A program made the translations under genes and the position numbers. From Ophioderma brevispina (lineage: Eukaryota; Echinodermata; Ophiuroidea; Amphilepidida; Ophiodermatidae): DNA of 64,000 bases. Shown here in pieces: positions 1 to 10,628 of the stretch. The notes under the pieces were generated by a model that saw nothing but the letters and a program-made list of their open reading frames with translations, did no database searches and was not told where the DNA came from. Each line of letters starts with the position of its first letter. The stretch's first letter is position 1. The stretch lies in NCBI GenBank assembly GCA_023653785.1, contig JAMKCH010005428.1, forward strand, positions 1 to 64,000. Reading direction: 5' to 3'.

Positions 1-1030
1 ACTTAGAGCTTTAACACACATGTCCCAAATAATCATCATATGCGTCCATCATAGCGACGATGGGTGCAGCATGCGCTGGTACATGTAAGTGAGAAGGATT
101 TTGGCTGGACTTTGTCGACGTGGGCTGTTGATCTCTTTTACTTACATGTTGGATAACATTACATACAAAGGAATTATTGACTATATATTGTAATGTTGAT
201 ATTGTTGAAAAGATGTGATTTCCTAGACTCCCGAAACTGATTCGTTGCATGCAAAAGATAACCAAATGTGTACGGCTGTACAAAAAGGGTTAATTCTGAA
301 TTCTAACCTCATCTTCTAAACTTGATCAATTTTGAGGGACTGAACCAAAAAACAAAGAGACAACAAAAAAACACACTCACATATTAATTTTGATTGATAT
401 TGTTTGACGACTTTCAAAACCATAAGCGAAATCCAATTTTTGATCGATAGTGTTTGGATTTACTTCCTAAGGTTGCTCAACTTTCCGTGGTTATGATAAA
501 CAAAAATAGTTTTTAAAAGGATAAATTCAAGTCACACTGTGCAAAATAAACTATATGAGAGCCTTTTCAAAGTTGAAGCAGCTGCTAATTCACCTGTTTT
601 GAGGACAATTCTTCATTCTTACTTTCAATTCCTGGAGAGAAGGTTCATATAAAAATACAAGACGCTATTGACGTTGTCCAACTATACACCTGAAGGAACC
701 TGAAACTTACAGGGAAACATCAAGATGAATATCGGTTGAATTTACCGTTGATAAAATGATGGATAATCAAAGAAAACTGCTGATTTACTACATTGTAATT
801 CAAAAGGTTATTTCAACTCATCTGAAAGTCAAGAGTTGGCAATTAAAAAGGAAATCCGAAGCAGTCCTCGAAATATTTTACTACGTGTCAGAACATAAAA
901 GTTAAGTGAGGTTCATTTGAGGTCAATTTTATATAATGAAATATTAAATATCTTTGTCTTACCTGTTTTGCCTTTACTTTTTCTTTGTTTTCGTCGTTGT
1001 GTATTATTTGTGAAATATATTATGAATGAA
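1..1030. other. AT-rich stretch, no feature recognised
   Basis: Stops are frequent in all frames and no repeat partner, RNA gene or transposon motif was recognised here. The short open frames are what is expected by chance in AT-rich DNA. Confidence 0.5.
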
Positions 1031-1035
1031 CATTG

Positions 1036-1461
1036 ATGGAAGATAGCCGGACAGAAGATGGATTTTCTCCTATTGAATGTGGATCGGTAACCCCGTTAAT
1101 AATTAAAAATATATCATGCCGTCCTAATTCTTGTCCTATGCCTCTTTCTGTGCGAGTTGTGGAATTACTTCAAGTTGAGTGTTGTAAAGCAGAGGAGAAA
1201 GATGTCCGTGTTGGTTTCAGGCATGACAGTTATATTGCTGTCAGGCCCTTATTACTTAAAACGCGTCAAGTTACCCTATACGAAATACATATCACTGCCT
1301 CAATTGAGGTTAATGATTTTCAACCGAAATGGCCTTGCCCTTACATGAGTAGAAGGTCTCCTCTCTCAGTATTCTTAAAGCCTAAATTAAAAGCGAGGGT
1401 GAAAGTTCCTAACGCTGCGCAGGTGCTAGGTACTGTGATGATCATTGCAGTCCACCAATAA
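1036..1461 (+). CDS. Unrecognised 141-codon ORF
   Basis: An ATG at 1036 opens a frame of 141 codons beginning MEDSRTEDGF and ending in TAA before the foldback element at about 1.51 kb. The composition is mixed, with no long homopolymer runs, six cysteines and a basic C-terminal third (KPKLKARVKV). I see no signal peptide, membrane segment or known motif. It could be an exon fragment, a transposon-derived fragment or a chance ORF. The frame reads straight to a stop without splice-like boundaries, and there is no similar segment elsewhere in the window. Confidence 0.15.
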   Translation: MEDSRTEDGFSPIECGSVTPLIIKNISCRPNSCPMPLSVRVVELLQVECCKAEEKDVRVGFRHDSYIAVRPLLLKTRQVTLYEIHITASIEVNDFQPKWPCPYMSRRSPLSVFLKPKLKARVKVPNAAQVLGTVMIIAVHQ

Positions 1462-1510
1462 GTTGGAATTGGCCTGGGGATAATACCAATAACCGGGAGA
1501 AAACAGACAT

Positions 1511-2374
1511 TGTACCATCTCAAGTACAAAGGTTTGAGTGATTAAATATGTTACAGACTGACAGGGACCCCTGAAACGTGATCTTAAGTGCAGCGGCAAA
1601 GGATGCCTTAAGGAGAGGGCCAAAACAAAAGTTGTCCCATTCGGTCAATTTTAAAGTGATCCAATCATGTGAAAGTATACCATGTTATTTGTCTGAACCA
1701 CAAGGATTCAGGAAAGGTATACTTTGTTACTATCTACAATGTAAGTTTAAGACTTATAGGCTAAAAAATCAATAAAGGGTCAATTTCAGTTGTACAGGGT
1801 CAAATTTTAAAAGTTGCTACGATTAGAAAAATGGTGCAAATTAGGGATTGGAGTAAAGGATTACAATAAGGAATAATGGTGACTGTCTAAAATGCTTAGT
1901 TACAATGTAGGGGGCACAGAAGAAGGTCAACGGTCCATTGCATTCAATGGAGCCTTGAATTTGTTTCACCCATACTTTCTAAGCAAGCATTTGAGAACCT
2001 CAACTATCCTTCATTGATCCTATGAGCTCACCAATAATTTGCGCCATTTTTTATCCAAATAGAGCAAACCTTAAAAATTTGACCCTGTACAACATTGAAA
2101 TGAACCTTTTTATTGATTTTTGCGTTTTTAGCCTATGCTCTTAAACTTACGTTGTGGATAGTACAAACTATATCTATCCTGAATCCCTGTGGTTAGACAA
2201 AGACATGGTTATACTTTTCAAACATGATGCGATCATTTAAAAAATTTGACCCCGTCAAACTTGTCTCGGCCCTCTCATTAAGGCCACAATTGTGGCACTA
2301 AGAATTTGTTTTCAGGGATTCCTGTCAGTCGTCTACAATTTAATCACCAACTTTTTACTTGAGATGTGTTACAA
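1511..2374. mobile_element. Foldback (long inverted repeat) element
   Basis: The left arm (about 1511-1899) is the reverse complement of the right arm (about 1977-2374) with many mismatches and small gaps, around three quarters identical by eye. Matched landmarks include TTGACCCTGTACAA, TTAGCCTAT, CCTGAATCC, GGCCCTCTC and CCTGTCAGTC. The loop of about 80 bases is unrelated. This is the structure of a foldback or long-TIR MITE with no coding capacity. No target-site duplication was recognised. The ORFs across it are incidental. Confidence 0.75.
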
Positions 2375-2430
2375 ATGGGTGCTAGCTACTGGGCTAACAG
2401 GGTTAGTTCAAACTGGAATTAGGGGTTAGT

Positions 2431-2565
2431 GATATTACAAATGTTTGTCATTATACACTGTTGCTCAGAAAGTTGGAAACAAAATACTTTTTACCATTTG
2501 TATGGAATGTTCGTACGTGTAGGCTGTAGATATTACAAATGTTTGTCATTATACACTGTTGCTCA
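2431..2565. repeat. 37-bp exact direct repeat
   Basis: The 37 bases at 2431-2467 recur exactly at 2529-2565, 98 bases downstream. The intervening 61 bases are unique. It looks like a local tandem duplication with divergence, or two half-copies of a lost repeat. Confidence 0.8.
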
Positions 2566-2888
2566 TATTTTTTTTCAAAATGATTTAAAATTCTTACAGG
2601 AAATTGGTTTTTTATTTCTTTGTGAGTTATTTATGGTATATAGGGTTAATATCGCCACACTACTTGTGATCAGTCCTCTTCCGAACATATCACCACAAAA
2701 ACGTTAGTCCACAATTAACCGTTACGAACTGTGTTCTTATCCTGAAAGGAAACGGGGATATTTGAACAGCAGATTAGGATTTTGTTACATTTTTTCATCA
2801 GTCAGATGTTAAAGGATAACACATTTCTGGGGGTTTGATTTCATGCATCAAAAATGTTCAATAGTACGTTTTAAATGTCAATCAGTCA

Positions 2889-3850
2889 CTACATATGCGA
2901 GTTATGGCCATCCCTGGCATGAATCAGTGCATCAAGACATCACGGTACTGTCCACAAGGTTGTTTTTGATGCAATGGGCAGGAGATTCCCCACTAAATCG
3001 GTCAGAGCCTGGCGCACTCCTGAGAGTTTGAGGAAGATTGTCCCTTCATTCGATGGCTCGGCCTAAGGCATCTAAGCATGCCCGATAGGGTTCATTATCA
3101 GGGGAGCAAGCAGACCATGGTATCTACTCCACCCCTATGCCTCAAGATTGTCCACTACAACGCGGCCCTTTGCGGCGTGGCGTTGTCGTCCTGAAAAATT
3201 GTTTGCATTAACCCTTCTTTTGCAGGTGTACCGGACATTGTTTGGTTCTCTTCTCATAATGAATACCACCCCATACCATCACGGTAGGTCACTGAGCCGC
3301 CACACCTTGAGTCGATTCCTGAATACGTCATCTCGAGGGTTCTCACCACGTAATCGACGAACAACCCCTTGTCTTCCATCTTGACGGTCCAGGATGTAGC
3401 GGCTCCATAAAAACAGCATGTCGCCAGTGTCTGAGCTGTAATCTTTTGTACTCCCTAGCCCAGCGAAGTAGAGTAACTCTGTGGTGAACGGTTAAGGGTG
3501 GACAATTTGTCATTCGTCTTGCTCGGGTAACCATGTTGGAGCAATTCCGATTTACAGTTTGGCGGACGTGACTCCATATGTCTTCTCCATAAACAACGAA
3601 GACGGCTCGTCGGCATTTTCTGGGCACAACTGCATAGATTAAGCAGTCGGCGATCACATCGTCTGCTAGTCAATCGTAGTCGTCTTGGTACCTTTTCGTG
3701 GCCTCAATTAAATGACCCACCTCTCGATGATGTCTGACGGATTTTACAGACCGTTACTCTGCGATATCCCGAGGAAATCAGCGACTTTGCTTGTCTGTAA
3801 CCCTTCTTCCCGTCGGAGTGCAATCACTCTTCGGCGTATTGAAAATACCG
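2889..3850 (-). pseudogene. Tc1/mariner-like transposase relic
   Basis: Read on the minus strand through several frameshifts, this encodes a decayed DDE transposase of the Tc1 type. Near 3846-3770 an N-terminal helix-turn-helix is visible (RRVIALRREEGLQTSKVADF then LGIS). The linker and second DNA-binding part follow (CKIRQ, HLIEATKRYQDDYD). At about 3540-3400 comes the family-typical LTVHHRVTLLRWAREY then LRHWRHAVF, where active copies continue into a catalytic Asp segment. The C-terminus shows NPI-HAW, then LRSARQALTDL-like and ALIHARDGHNSHM before a TAG at 2889-2891. The length (about 960 bases, 320 codons) fits a whole Tc1 transposase. Flanking terminal inverted repeats were not found. 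It is broken by stops and frameshifts and is inactive as written. Confidence 0.85.
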
Positions 3851-4117
3851 GTGGACGAGGCATAGCCTAGGAACCTCTGTGTCAGTTTTTTGTTGTCCGT
3901 ATAATAACCAACCTGAAAAACCTGCGCTCGTTCACACCCACTCCTGGGGGCAGGGGAAAGAAACCGCATAACATACGTCCTTATCGTCTGCCTTTTATAG
4001 CTCCCAACAAAAGGCATTGTTACGTAATTCAAAATTACGCATAGATTCACTTCACCTGCATAGTGAGGATTCATTATGTAATCATACACCTACTCTAATA
4101 TGGTGGGGTAATATTTT

Positions 4118-4284
4118 TGTGTAAAAAGGGAACCTCATTCATTTGAGTATACTTACACAGACCATGGTGGTGTACAGCTTTACCATTCAGCAGGGTACTT
4201 TTTACCAAACAATGTGCAAAAAAACTATTTAAAAAATGAAATGGGTAAGTTACCCACTGATAGTGGGATTCCCTTTTTTACGCC
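4118..4284. repeat. Short inverted-repeat element
   Basis: GTGTAAAAAGGGAA near 4120 is matched in reverse complement by TTCCCTTTTTTACGCC near 4268-4284, giving a 165-base inverted-repeat unit. An internal perfect hairpin CCCACT-GAT-AGTGGG lies at about 4255-4269. It is probably a degraded MITE. No target duplication is clear. Confidence 0.4.
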
Positions 4285-4370
4285 ACTTCTGTGTAATGTG
4301 AATCTTTACCAATCTCATGAGGGGTATCAGTTTTTACCTCAAAAGTTGTTACTCAGCTTATGGGCGTTTC

Positions 4371-4523
4371 GTAACTAGCTGACCAATCTGATTACAACTT
4401 TTTTCTGACACACTTATGAATTCGGAAAACCTTACGGAATAAACTTGGATTTATTGCCGTGCAGGGTTCCGATTTCTAAGTGTGTCAGAAAAAAGGTTTG
4501 TTGTGTCAGATGGATCAGGTTAC
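4371..4523. mobile_element. Palindromic MITE-like element
   Basis: The left arm 4371-4427 and right arm 4467-4523 are reverse complements with few mismatches, centred on TTTTTTCTGACACACTTA and TAAGTGTGTCAGAAAAAA. The loop is about 40 bases. The whole unit is non-coding and could fold into a long hairpin. Family not recognised. Confidence 0.7.
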
Positions 4524-4839
4524 GGCAACTCCTTAGCATTATGTCGCTTAGTGGTTCAGGACCTTGAGATAAAAGTCACTATGAGTCATTTTGAAGTTAT
4601 CATGTTAAAATTTTATAATTTCCCTCTTCACACATTGCATGGTAATTACTAAAGGGGGCGCTCAGAATTAGTGTTCTTGAAGGTGTGGGTCATACGGCAC
4701 TTATTCAGGAACATAAGCGGCCAAAGCCATCTACAGGGTAAGTGAAGGCAGTGTTGAAAAATGATTCTTTAAAGCCATAAAACAGCACATTTGAAAGAGA
4801 GCCCCAATTTTCAAACTTTGAGATTTTTTCTAGCGGAGG

Positions 4840-5750
4840 GGGCTCGGGGGTGGAGTGCATATGGGTGAGGGGTTTGGGTGTGGAAGGGGGCGAACACGAC
4901 TACAGCCTCTGGACGGGCGGCTTGCTTGGGTGCTCTGTTTCCGGGACACCTTGTACGCAGTTCCTCCCTGTTCGCCTCATCGGTGAGGGTAATGTAACCC
5001 TCTGTTCTCTGGAGCGCTCGTCTTTGGCGGGAATTTTCTGTATTCCGCCTCCTGGTTTGTGGGCGGGCCGTCCCTCTTCTTGATTTCGGTCGTATCTGGC
5101 TGTTTCTTTTCTGGTACGTGGCCCCTTTTGAGTGTCTGATTGGGCGTTTGCGGGGGTGCTTCGCTGTCCTAAGCTCTACGGAGTGCACCGAGCTTTTCTT
5201 TAGTTTTTCTAGGGGTTGTGGTCCGGGTTGGCGACCGCGGCTATGCTTGTCACGACCGCGACTTCCACGTTTTGGGCTGGTGGTGTCCTTAAGTTCTGGT
5301 CGGTTTCGGGGGTGCTCTTGGTATTGTATTATGGTCTTCTACTCTTTGTTAACCCTCTTGAGCTGTGATCTTGTCTATTTTGTGACTTATCCTTTCGTCC
5401 TGGTTTAGCCCTGTGGACTGGTCCCAAATTGTGGGGGTGTGGTCGTGGAGGGGTTGCGGGGGTGTCTCTCTTAGGTGTTGGGCTCGCGCATCCTCGGTCG
5501 GCCGAGCGATTTCTTCGTGACGGGGCTTCGTTGGGTCATCGCATGGGGTCCATACGTGGTTGTATAACGTCTCTTTTTGGCATTCTTCAAGCACGCGCGA
5601 TTGGGGTCGTAGCGGTGGGGGGGGGCTTGATCACGGGCGGGGGAGAGGGATGGAAGTCTTGGGGGGGAGGGGAGAGAGGGGGGTTGGCTGATCTTGTTTT
5701 TTTTTGTTTGCACAGTTGGGTTTTGGGGGGTGTGTTGGTACTTGTCTAGC
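4840..5750. other. A-poor, G/T-rich compositional block
   Basis: For about 900 bases the plus strand is rich in G and T and strikingly poor in A, unlike the AT-rich flanks. G-runs crowd 5610-5690 (several runs of 4-10 G), so the plus strand has strong G-quadruplex potential. Long open frames occur on both strands only because stop codons need A on the plus strand. None shows a recognisable domain. The block starts and stops abruptly. It could be an unusual satellite-like or transposon-derived segment, or a sequencing/assembly artefact. Confidence 0.6.
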
Positions 5751-5959
5751 AAACTCTCCTGCGGCGATGATATTGCGCAAAAAGTGCGTTATTTGATAAA
5801 AGGAGGCGATTTTTGTCATTAGATCAGGTTATCCCCCATTGTAATTAACGACGAACTACAAACGCCAAATTTCGGCTACGTCATTGTAAAAATTAGTTGC
5901 CACAACCCGAAAAATTGTCCTCTAACTTGACTTGCTTGAAACAACTGAACAACTAATGG

Positions 5960-6110
5960 AGGAGCTTAGACATGTACATGGCGCCTATTTCCCGGCTATT
6001 TCATATTGGACGGCCGTTTCCACAGGCCGTTGAATTATTATCAGGATTCCGGGTTATCTAATTACAAACTTCCTTATTTGCGATACATAGACATATTCAA
6101 CTTACCATCA
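5960..6110 (+). repeat. Dispersed repeat fragment, copy 1
   Basis: This segment aligns with 56,745-56,930 in the same orientation. Shared landmarks are GTACATGGCGC, CCGGCTATTTCATA, GCCGTTTGAATTA-like and GCGACACATAGACAT-like words, with many one-base indels and substitutions. No coding motif is seen. Family unknown. Confidence 0.65.
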
Positions 6111-6599
6111 AAGGTATAGTACTAGGTAGTTTAAGTGGTCAATATCCAAAAATCTCAAAATGTTGGGAAAAAATTGGGGGACGTCTTCAAAAAAGGTGCT
6201 GGTATTGCTTTTAAAATATTAATTCTTGCCACAGGTATATGGCTGTACCATTGAAATGCTTAAAAAGTGATTATTTAGGAGAAGGTTAGGTGGGTATCAG
6301 TAGTTGAGATTCATGGGTTTCACGGACCTTACGGAAAAGAGAATTATTTTGAATGGGATTTTGTTGCCCCCCCCCCCAGAAATACAAGCAAGATTCATCC
6401 ATCAATCCAAATACATGCAACCCTGGGGCCTCGGAACATTTCAGATCTGTCTGCAGGTGAGTTGTAGTGTATTTTCTGCATGGCTTTGTGCTGTTATGGG
6501 AAGAAGAGTGGCAAAGTCCACCATTCTTCTTCTTGCGTATGAGGCAGCCAGCTAAATATGTAGGTGTAATTGTAATAAAGAGTTTGATCCGGTCTGGGT

Positions 6600-9290
6600 A
6601 AGTATCTAGCCGGCAGTATTCCATGTCTGTCAAGATGTTGGATGGGGGAGCAGCTGTTATTCGAGTTTAGCAGTATGTCGACAGAAAGGTTGACGATAGC
6701 GCAGTCTGTCTGCCGAGTTGGTGAGATTCTTTGACAGTTATTATGACAGCAGGTGCTTGTTGTCTAGGAGGGGGCCTTATTCACTAGTTGTGCGAGTGGT
6801 TTCTCTCCGAATTGCAGGTGCAATGCCTAAAGCCTGGTGAAATTAAATGGTGTAGGACGGAGGCAGCCAGTGAAGGGTCTCAAGGTCTCGTTGAGTATGT
6901 GTCCAGCTTCGTTGGGTGAGAGCTGTTGCACATGCTGGGGCGGATTATTCAGCAGTGCTGTAGACCAGGGCCAAGGCGGTGGTGCGTAGAGTCGTTGGGC
7001 TGGGCACCTCATGAGGATCCAGCAAGTCGACACAGGAGGTTATTCCTAGAAGATTAGATACTTGGCGCATATGGACTCGAGGTGATGCCTGCCGGGAAGG
7101 AAGCTCGGGTCAAGCGCACTCCCAAGTAAGGTTGGTGTAGGATTGTATGCATGCAGAGGCGCTCCATTGAGGTTGATTTTGAGCTGGCGATTGAGCCTTT
7201 TTGGTGTTTAGGTGCAAGGCAGTAGCGGTGGTCTTCAGTATTCCGAGGTTTGAGAGATGTTCAAGTAGGGCCTATTCTGCAGTAGTGTTACTTTTACTTC
7301 TGTCCAGCTGCTGTCCGAGTGGAGAAGGTCAAGATCGTCGGCTTAGCCATACTGTATAGATGGTGTTGAGGTAAATCGTGATATAAGAGTGGAACAGCAT
7401 AGGAGCCAGTACAGATCCTGGTGGTATTCCGTTCCTCAGACGACGCAGGGCTACTCTCTGCCATCACTGGTTCTTTAGGAAAAAGCTACGGGTGGCAGCA
7501 GTTAACATATGAAATTGTACAAGGTGACGATCCGGGATGGTCCTGAGAGTGAGTGTTCAGGCCCCTGGGGCACACGTTGTCGTAGCTGCAGTAAGGTCAC
7601 CAAGATGACGCCTGCTTTGCGTAGCTTTTCAAGCTTTCCTAAAAGCTTTTGTTGGAGTTTTACAATCTGTGGACAGTGCATCGGCCACGGCGGACAATCT
7701 GCTTGTTCATCAGGCAACTGGGGTTCGACCGACGGGCTCCAGCAGGGCAGGATAATTCCTCTCAAGGAGAAGTTTGAAGGAGCCACACAGTAGTTGATTT
7801 TTGGGCGGAGTTCTTAGGGGGTCGAAAGGCTTGTTGGTTTTGGGTAGTGCGTGATCGTAGCCCTCTCAAGATCTTGGGTGGACTGGTTGGTAAGGCAACA
7901 TGTTGGTAAAACCTCCTGGAGCCAATCTTAGACATCGTGGCCGCATTGCATCAGAAACTTCTTGCTGTAATGTTATCAGGGCCCCGGGGCTTTACACTCT
8001 TTAGTTGGCTGGTAGCAGAGGTAAGCTAATTAGTGAGAAGGGTGTTGAGAGTGACCCGTCACGCCTTGAGCTCGACGAAGGGTGGTGAGTCTTTTTAACC
8101 GAGCGCGTGTGATTCTTATCAATGTTCGTGAAACGACTATTTACGAGGCGTGCTAAGCAATTGAGTTGGCAGTTCACTGGACATTAAGTGATTGGTTTTG
8201 GAAATTCTGCCCGGTGAGGCGGTTTATACTTCCAGACCCTGTCCCTGCTGAGTAGTGAAATCGATCCCTTGGACCGTCCTGAACTCCCTATGCGCTCAAG
8301 GGGATGGTGTCCTGTGTCAGGAGGTCCAGTTTGTCAGGTTTGAAGCCTTGGATGAAGCTTTTTCCCCAGGTTCAGAATTTCAGGAAATCATTGTAAAAGA
8401 GTAGTCACATTCCGCATCCCCGGATGGGATATAACTGGAAGGCAGCCACGGGATGGTTTCTTCTTTGCTATATAAATAAAGAGTGTACACGTGCTGTGTA
8501 AGGAATTGTCCAGGCAACCAAGCCCGGAGGGGTTGGTGCGGGAGGGGTAGGACACTTATGAATCAACCAGGTTCTTGAACTGGTCTCAGTCTGCCTTGCG
8601 GAAAGTTCCACCTTTTCACTGACTTTGTTGGTACAGACTTAGAATAACTGTCCCGAGCGATCAGTGATGGTCTGGGGTTGGGCTCGGAAAGGAGGGGTGC
8701 GAAGAACAGTACTCGGTGAGGGGGATGTGTCCATGTTTGCAAACGCAAGGTCGGGATTTGAGTTTCCAACTTCCAGAGGAGAAAAATGTTCTGGTTGTTT
8801 GGGGGTCGTTCACAAAGTTGTACGCCAGGAGGTTGAGCCACAGTCCTCTAGGTAAGCTCCATCAGGGGTGGTAACTGTAACCCCAGGTATTTCTATGCCT
8901 ATTTTGACTGTAAAAGTCCACCAGGTTAAAAATGCAAGGTGCCACCTAAGTGGTAGAGAGTCGCTTGAAGCCGCTGTTAGGTCGGCTTGTAGATATGGGT
9001 GGCTGGGTTACGGTGCCCAGTCTGAGGATGAGGTTGCTTTCCATTTGTTCCATTGGGCTGATCATACTAGCAAAGTTGGCAATCCCGTGGGTAGAGCTTT
9101 CGGTGTGTGTAGCTAGGGTGTAGCCGCAAAAGTTCAGAATGGAACTGTCAGTAGCGTGTGTCTCTGGAGGAGGAATCGCAGTGACTTGATGCGTCTGTGT
9201 GAGGTGTTCGATGATTTTGAGAATCAAGATTTGTTCGAGATCTTTGCCCTGCCTTAGTGAGACCTTCCACGTTAGTTGAACAATGTAGAT
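6600..9290 (-). pseudogene. Non-LTR retrotransposon ORF2 (EN + RT), LINE-A
   Basis: Minus-strand reading across many frameshifts reveals an endonuclease-reverse transcriptase protein. The endonuclease starts near 9290 (NVEGL-like), with PPPETHATDSSILNFCGYTL at about 9175-9120, where the Glu of an ETH motif is the expected catalytic position. VKRWNF-RKADW follows near 8600, a linker typical of these LINEs. RT landmarks in order are K-PGPDNITA (about 7980), NPSCLMNKQ/QLPDEQA-F-RGR (about 7720), GVILV-L-AAYDNVWHRG-like (about 7600), then RLRNGIP-GSVLAP (about 7430). The thumb shows TLRTTALALVYSTAEY (about 6970) and TGCLRPTP (about 6860). This resembles EN-bearing Jockey/CR1-group elements, but I do not assign a clade. 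The 3' part trails towards 6300. It is dead as written, although some indels may be sequencing errors. Confidence 0.88.
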
Positions 9291-10620
9291 GCCATCTGGC
9301 TTGACATCCGGTGATGCATGGCCCTAATGAGGCGCACGTGTACAGACTGGCATCAGATAATGTCTCGGACGGGGCATGATAAATACAGTGGATAAAAAAG
9401 AAACGGAGTTAAAAAAGACAATGAATTAAAAAAAAGACAAACAGGATATTAGCTAGCCTTCAGTTGATTAAGTATTCGCTCCAAGATCAGGTACGGGGTT
9501 CACACGAGGAGGTGGAAATCTTGATACCACCATTGACCTCATTGTGCGAGTGTCATAAGAGGTCAAAGAGAGCAATTTTCTGCTCTTGTCATGCTGTTTG
9601 TCTCCACTGACATTAGGTGGGCATTAAACAAACATACAGTGATCATTTTAAAATTGTCTTTGAAGGAAATTTAGGATCCACTTAGTTCATTTGTTCAAAA
9701 CAAATCATAACACAGTCATCGATTTTTCTTTGTTGCCTTTTTTCTTTTATGTGAAGTAGTACCAACGATGTTTAGTAAAGAAAAATGATGGGTTACATCG
9801 TCAATTAACGTTGATTCCTTTCTTTGGAACTTCCACAGTAGTGCGGATTCGGCTGTTTATTATCCGTTGATGATATTTGTAATCTTTTTCTATTGTAACT
9901 GTTCTCTAAAAGCACGAGTTGAGATATCGCATCTTATGATATTTATTTTTTGACAATGGTGTTTTATTAGCAGCAAGGCAAAGTGACATTGGTTTGTTGA
10001 ATTAGATACCCGATTTACGATAAAAACAAAGTTGTCCACCTTTGTCCTCTACGTGTGAGTCAAGAAACAACCCTACAATGCAGGAAAGAGTTTTCTTCAA
10101 AGGTTAAACATTATTTGCTTTTAAAATGTTTGCTTTGGGTGTTTACGCGGATAAAAGGGGCTATCGAAGAATTTTATTTGGTTGTCTTTCGGACTTTGGT
10201 CAGAATGTCAATTGCATAGAGGACTGTTGATTCTATGTTTTTCCAGCTATTCACCTTCAAAATGGCTACCATTTAGACAAAAAATGGCATCATTACCGGC
10301 ACAATGTTAATACTTGGGTTAAAATACCCTATTTCACAATGCTGGTAAAACTTCCAGACGGAGCTAGAATATATCATAAAACAACTATAAGGATATATTT
10401 ATGTTCAAAAGGGTGCCAGTTAGTTCAAAATGGCCGATATTACCTCTAATCTTGTAATAATTGGGGTTACAAATGTTCCTATTTCAAAAATTGCTAGTAA
10501 ACCAACCACATGGAAGCTTAGAAGACATTCATAAAGCAACTGGAATGAATATTCTATGATTTTCATCTATTTCTCTGTTTCAAAATGGCCACCATCACCA
10601 TATATAGAAACTGTGGTGTT
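8812..10620 (-). mobile_element. LINE-A 5' unit 1 (EN start plus 5' leader)
   Basis: This unit is homologous over its whole length to 10,629-12,370. On the minus strand it holds the 5' leader of LINE-A (about 10,610 down to 9,300) followed by the first part of the endonuclease (9,290 to 8,812). The leader has no long open frame. It carries several ATGGCC/ATGGCT words near 10,260-10,590 in a CAAAATGGCC context, resembling YY1-type sites. It is continuous with the RT-coding part of LINE-A at lower coordinates, so this is the unit attached to the body of the element. Confidence 0.85.
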
Positions 10621-10628
10621 TGGGGTAG

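Noticed and set aside
4811..5752. Basic, Pro-rich proteins on the minus strand and Gly-rich ones on the plus strand
   Set aside because: The frames stay open because the block lacks A on the plus strand, and no domain is present.
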